Shown here: positions 61,753 through 64,000 of the stretch, one piece after another
Layout of the letters: each line of letters starts with the position of its first letter
Position numbering within the stretch: position 1 is the first letter of the stretch
NCBI GenBank assembly: GCA_964532595.1
Contig: CAZHIQ010000009.1
Span: 27,850 to 91,849, forward strand
Reading direction: 5' to 3'
DNA: 64,000 nt
Source of the DNA: Chryseosolibacter sp964532595
GTDB taxonomy: Bacteria > Bacteroidota > Bacteroidia > Cytophagales > Cyclobacteriaceae
Translations under genes and position numbers: made by a program
Notes under the pieces: generated by a model
Told to the model about the DNA's origin: nothing
The model's database searches: none
Seen by the model: only the letters and a program-made list of their open reading frames with translations

Positions 61753-63090
61753 CTAGCTGGCAAACATCTTCATGATGTCGTTAGCGAAGATGAACACCAT
61801 CAGCGCCAGCAGGAATACCATTCCCAGCTTCTGTGCCGTCTCAAGGAATTTATCGGAAGGCTTCCGGCGAGAAACCATTTCGTAAGTCAGGAACATCACA
61901 TGTCCCCCGTCGAGCGCCGGAATCGGCAGCAGGTTCATGAACGCCAGTACCAACGATAACACGCCGGTGAGCGACCAGAAGCGTTCCCACTCCCACGTCA
62001 CGCCAAAGGCCTGCATGATCCCGATAGGACCCGACAACGACTCTTTGGGTGAAAGTGCGCCGGTGATAATTTTCCCAAACGCCTTTATCTGAACGGCAAG
62101 CGTTGTAAAAGCTCGCTCAGTACCCAGCGGAATTGATTCGAAAAAGCCGTAGCTGATTTTCTTTTCAGCCGCCGCGAAGAAATCACGCGGTGTTCTCGCA
62201 TAAACGCCAAGTGCTTCGGCGTCCCCAAAGAACTCCGACACTACTATCTCGGCGCCGCCTCGGGCCACCTTGATAGTAAGAGTGTCAATACGGTTAGACT
62301 CCAGAAAAGAAGACACCTCGTCATAATAATGAATAGGCGTCCCATTCATTTCGAGGATCTTGTCCCCTTCCTGCAGGCCCATTTTATCTGCGACTGACCC
62401 CGGCTTTGTCGATGAGATCACCGGCGGGAAACGGTAGAAGATGAAATTGAGCGCAGTTTCTTTTTTGTTGAACTGTTGAATGAAATCGTGAGGAATTGGA
62501 ATATCTACTCTCTCGCCATTGCGTTCAACCGTGTAATATGCGTTGCTGGACAGCAACGTTTCAGGTTTGATAAGTTCTTCGAGATAGTCAAAGGGGCGGC
62601 CGTTGACAGCGACAATTTTATCACCCGTTTGAAGTCCGATTGCTTTTCCTACCGAGCCGACCTGGAAACCACCGTTTTCGTTAATGAAATCCTTCATCAG
62701 GTAGGTATCGCCGTAGGTATACGTGATCCCGATAAAAATGAGTATTCCGACAACAACGTTAACGAAGATTCCGCCAAGCATAACAATCAGTCTCTGCCAG
62801 GCCGGCTTCGAACGAAACTCCCAGGGCTGTGGCGGTTGCTTCATAGTTTCCGCGTCGAGCGATTCATCGATCATCCCTGAGATTTTCACATAACCTCCGA
62901 GGGGAATCGCGCTCAAAGCATACTCCGTATCACCTTTTTTGAAGGACCACAATTTGGGAGGAAAACCGATCGAGAATTGCTCAACCCGCATTCCGAAGTA
63001 CTTGGCCGCGATAAGATGCCCGAACTCGTGCACAGCAACCAGAAAAGAAAGGCTCAACAAGAGTTGAGCGGCCATGATCATATAATCCAT
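61753..63090 (-). CDS. rseP: site-2 protease RseP, 445 aa
   Basis: Intramembrane zinc metalloprotease: HEFGH (21-25) in the first membrane segment, two PDZ domains (about 120-205 and 215-300, with VGSVGKAIGLQTGDKIVAVNGRPF and GSVADKMGLQEGDKILEMNGTPI), and the second active-site motif LLPIPALDGGHV with a membrane segment before it. It cleaves anti-sigma factors and signal peptides in other bacteria; the target here is not known. ATG start; follows dxr after eight bases, an order common in Bacteroidota. Confidence 0.96.
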   Translation of the reverse strand: MDYMIMAAQLLLSLSFLVAVHEFGHLIAAKYFGMRVEQFSIGFPPKLWSFKKGDTEYALSAIPLGGYVKISGMIDESLDAETMKQPPQPWEFRSKPAWQRLIVMLGGIFVNVVVGILIFIGITYTYGDTYLMKDFINENGGFQVGSVGKAIGLQTGDKIVAVNGRPFDYLEELIKPETLLSSNAYYTVERNGERVDIPIPHDFIQQFNKKETALNFIFYRFPPVISSTKPGSVADKMGLQEGDKILEMNGTPIHYYDEVSSFLESNRIDTLTIKVARGGAEIVVSEFFGDAEALGVYARTPRDFFAAAEKKISYGFFESIPLGTERAFTTLAVQIKAFGKIITGALSPKESLSGPIGIMQAFGVTWEWERFWSLTGVLSLVLAFMNLLPIPALDGGHVMFLTYEMVSRRKPSDKFLETAQKLGMVFLLALMVFIFANDIMKMFAS

Positions 63091-63098
63091 TATTCTGC

Positions 63099-64000
63099 TT
63101 AAGTCCTCTGTTTAATATAGCCAGTCGCGATCGCGCGTGTCTCCCGATCCGTATCGACGTAATCCTGGTAGGTGGGATTCTCTATAAACGCCATTCTGTC
63201 AAGGCATTGTTCCACAAGATCAGACATTTCGAGAAATCCTATCCTATCCCTCAAAAACTCGGCCACTGCAACCTCATTAGCCGCGTTTAATACGCAAGGC
63301 ATATTGCCCCCGCGTTTGAGCGCGTCATACGCCAAAGCAAGATTACGAAAAGTTTCCAAATCGGGACTTTCAAAAGTGAGGGACGGGTACTTTGCGAAAT
63401 CAAACCGTGGAAACGCCGAATGTAGCCGGTCCGGGTAGGTTAAGGCAAACTGTATCGGTAAACGCATATCCGGCAGTCCGAGTTGCGCTTTTATCGAACC
63501 ATCGCGGAACTGAACCATCGAATGGATAATGGATTGCGGATGCACCACCACTTCGATCTGATCTGCCTTCAGCCCGAACAGCCAGCGGGCTTCGATAACT
63601 TCGAGACCTTTGTTCATCAAACTGGCGGAGTCGATGGTAATCTTATCTCCCATACTCCAGTTGGGATGGCATAATGCCTCCTTTCTTGAGACATTAATAA
63701 GGTCATCTGCCTTTTTTCCCCGGAAAGGGCCGCCGGATGCAGTCAGGATAATTTTTTCGATCGGATTGTGAAACTCGCCGACAAGACATTGAAAAATCGC
63801 CGAGTGTTCCGAATCAACGGGATAGATATTGACGCCGTGCTCCCTCGCCAGTTGTGTCACCAGCGCACCGGCCACAACAAGTGTTTCCTTATTGGCAAGT
63901 GCAATCGGCTTGCCCGCTTCGATCGCACGGATCGTCGGGCGCAACCCTGAATAGCCAACCAACGCAGTGAGTACCAGATCAATGGTGCTCATTTCAACAA
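63099..64000 (-). CDS. dxr: 1-deoxy-D-xylulose 5-phosphate reductoisomerase Dxr, C-terminal part (5' end outside window)
   Basis: MEP-pathway enzyme. The frame runs to the window edge, so the N-terminal NADPH domain is missing. Seen: LVLTALVGYSGLRPTIRAIEAGKPIALANKETLVVAG, YPVDSEHSAIFQCL, ILTASGGPFRG, WSMGDKITIDSASLMNKGLEVIEARWLFG and HPQSIIHSMVQFRDGS. An ATG at 63992 is internal; upstream codons (V-E before it) are open and fit Dxr, so it is not the start. Confidence 0.96.
   Translation of the reverse strand, partial: VEMSTIDLVLTALVGYSGLRPTIRAIEAGKPIALANKETLVVAGALVTQLAREHGVNIYPVDSEHSAIFQCLVGEFHNPIEKIILTASGGPFRGKKADDLINVSRKEALCHPNWSMGDKITIDSASLMNKGLEVIEARWLFGLKADQIEVVVHPQSIIHSMVQFRDGSIKAQLGLPDMRLPIQFALTYPDRLHSAFPRFDFAKYPSLTFESPDLETFRNLALAYDALKRGGNMPCVLNAANEVAVAEFLRDRIGFLEMSDLVEQCLDRMAFIENPTYQDYVDTDRETRAIATGYIKQRT

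Noticed and set aside
1..64000. CRISPR arrays, insertion sequences, prophage or toxin-antitoxin genes
   Set aside because: No regularly spaced repeats, transposase, phage or toxin-like domains were seen on either strand.

Overview
The window is about 64 kb of chromosome from a member of the Bacteroidota, most probably a Cytophagales-type bacterium (Chryseolinea-like), although the genus cannot be fixed from sequence alone. The signs are a SusC/RagA outer-membrane receptor, DUF4421 and GIN-domain proteins, an FtsL-like protein of the Bacteroidota kind, a long FtsZ, few Shine-Dalgarno sequences, many GTG/TTG starts, and several promoters fitting the Bacteroidota consensus TTTG-N19-TAnnTTTG. Nearly all of it is housekeeping DNA. 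I see no prophage, insertion sequence, CRISPR array or defence locus, and I do not claim a new multi-gene system. The unusual material lies in the first 7 kb and in small regulatory and structural details elsewhere.

Region by region. 1-2.45 kb: the N-terminal 817 codons of a SusC-like TonB receptor, leaving the window on the left. 2.45-5.2 kb: a decayed stretch holding a degenerate tandem copy of the tail of an outer-membrane beta-barrel gene, that gene itself, two back-to-back promoters, a tRNA-Arg(ACG), a tandem repeat interrupted by 100 Ns, and a sulfatase pseudogene that lacks its catalytic core. 5.2-9.3 kb (minus): two LPP20-type lipoproteins, an RlmL-type rRNA methyltransferase and BirA. 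9.35-16.3 kb (plus): rsfS-ftsH, an LpxH-like hydrolase with a propeller-like secreted protein, and an NtrC/NtrY-type two-component pair. 16.4-32.6 kb (minus): a small lipoprotein, then the whole dcw division/cell-wall cluster in the order mraZ-rsmH-ftsL-ftsI-murE-mraY-murD-ftsW-murG-murC-ftsQ-ftsA-ftsZ, most genes overlapping by 4-11 bases and headed by a MraZ operator with exact 10-bp periodicity.

32.6-45.5 kb: a CoA-transferase, mnmA, a DUF502 membrane protein, a tiny lipoprotein coupled to cmk, a short helical protein, an aldehyde dehydrogenase, a GIN-domain lipoprotein, the rplM-rpsI-rpsB-tsf operon, a phoB-phoR-rluA operon and a membrane metallopeptidase. 45.5-64 kb: recA, a MacB-type permease, queA, ispD, a DUF2795 protein, ettA, a DUF486 membrane protein, sixA, a lipid A type acyltransferase, DUF4421-hslU, lon, an OmpA/PD40 protein, rseP and the 3' part of dxr.

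How the genes work together: the dcw cluster builds lipid II (MurE carries the DNPR motif expected for meso-diaminopimelate) and the division ring. rplM-rpsI-rpsB-tsf, rsfS, ettA, mnmA, queA, rsmH, rlmL and rluA serve ribosome and tRNA function. lpxH and the acyltransferase fit lipid A synthesis, and ispD and dxr belong to the MEP isoprenoid pathway. ftsH, hslU, lon and rseP are the proteolysis set. Many starts were moved downstream of the longest open frame where a signal peptide, lipobox, domain start or stop-start overlap argued for it; this is stated per gene.
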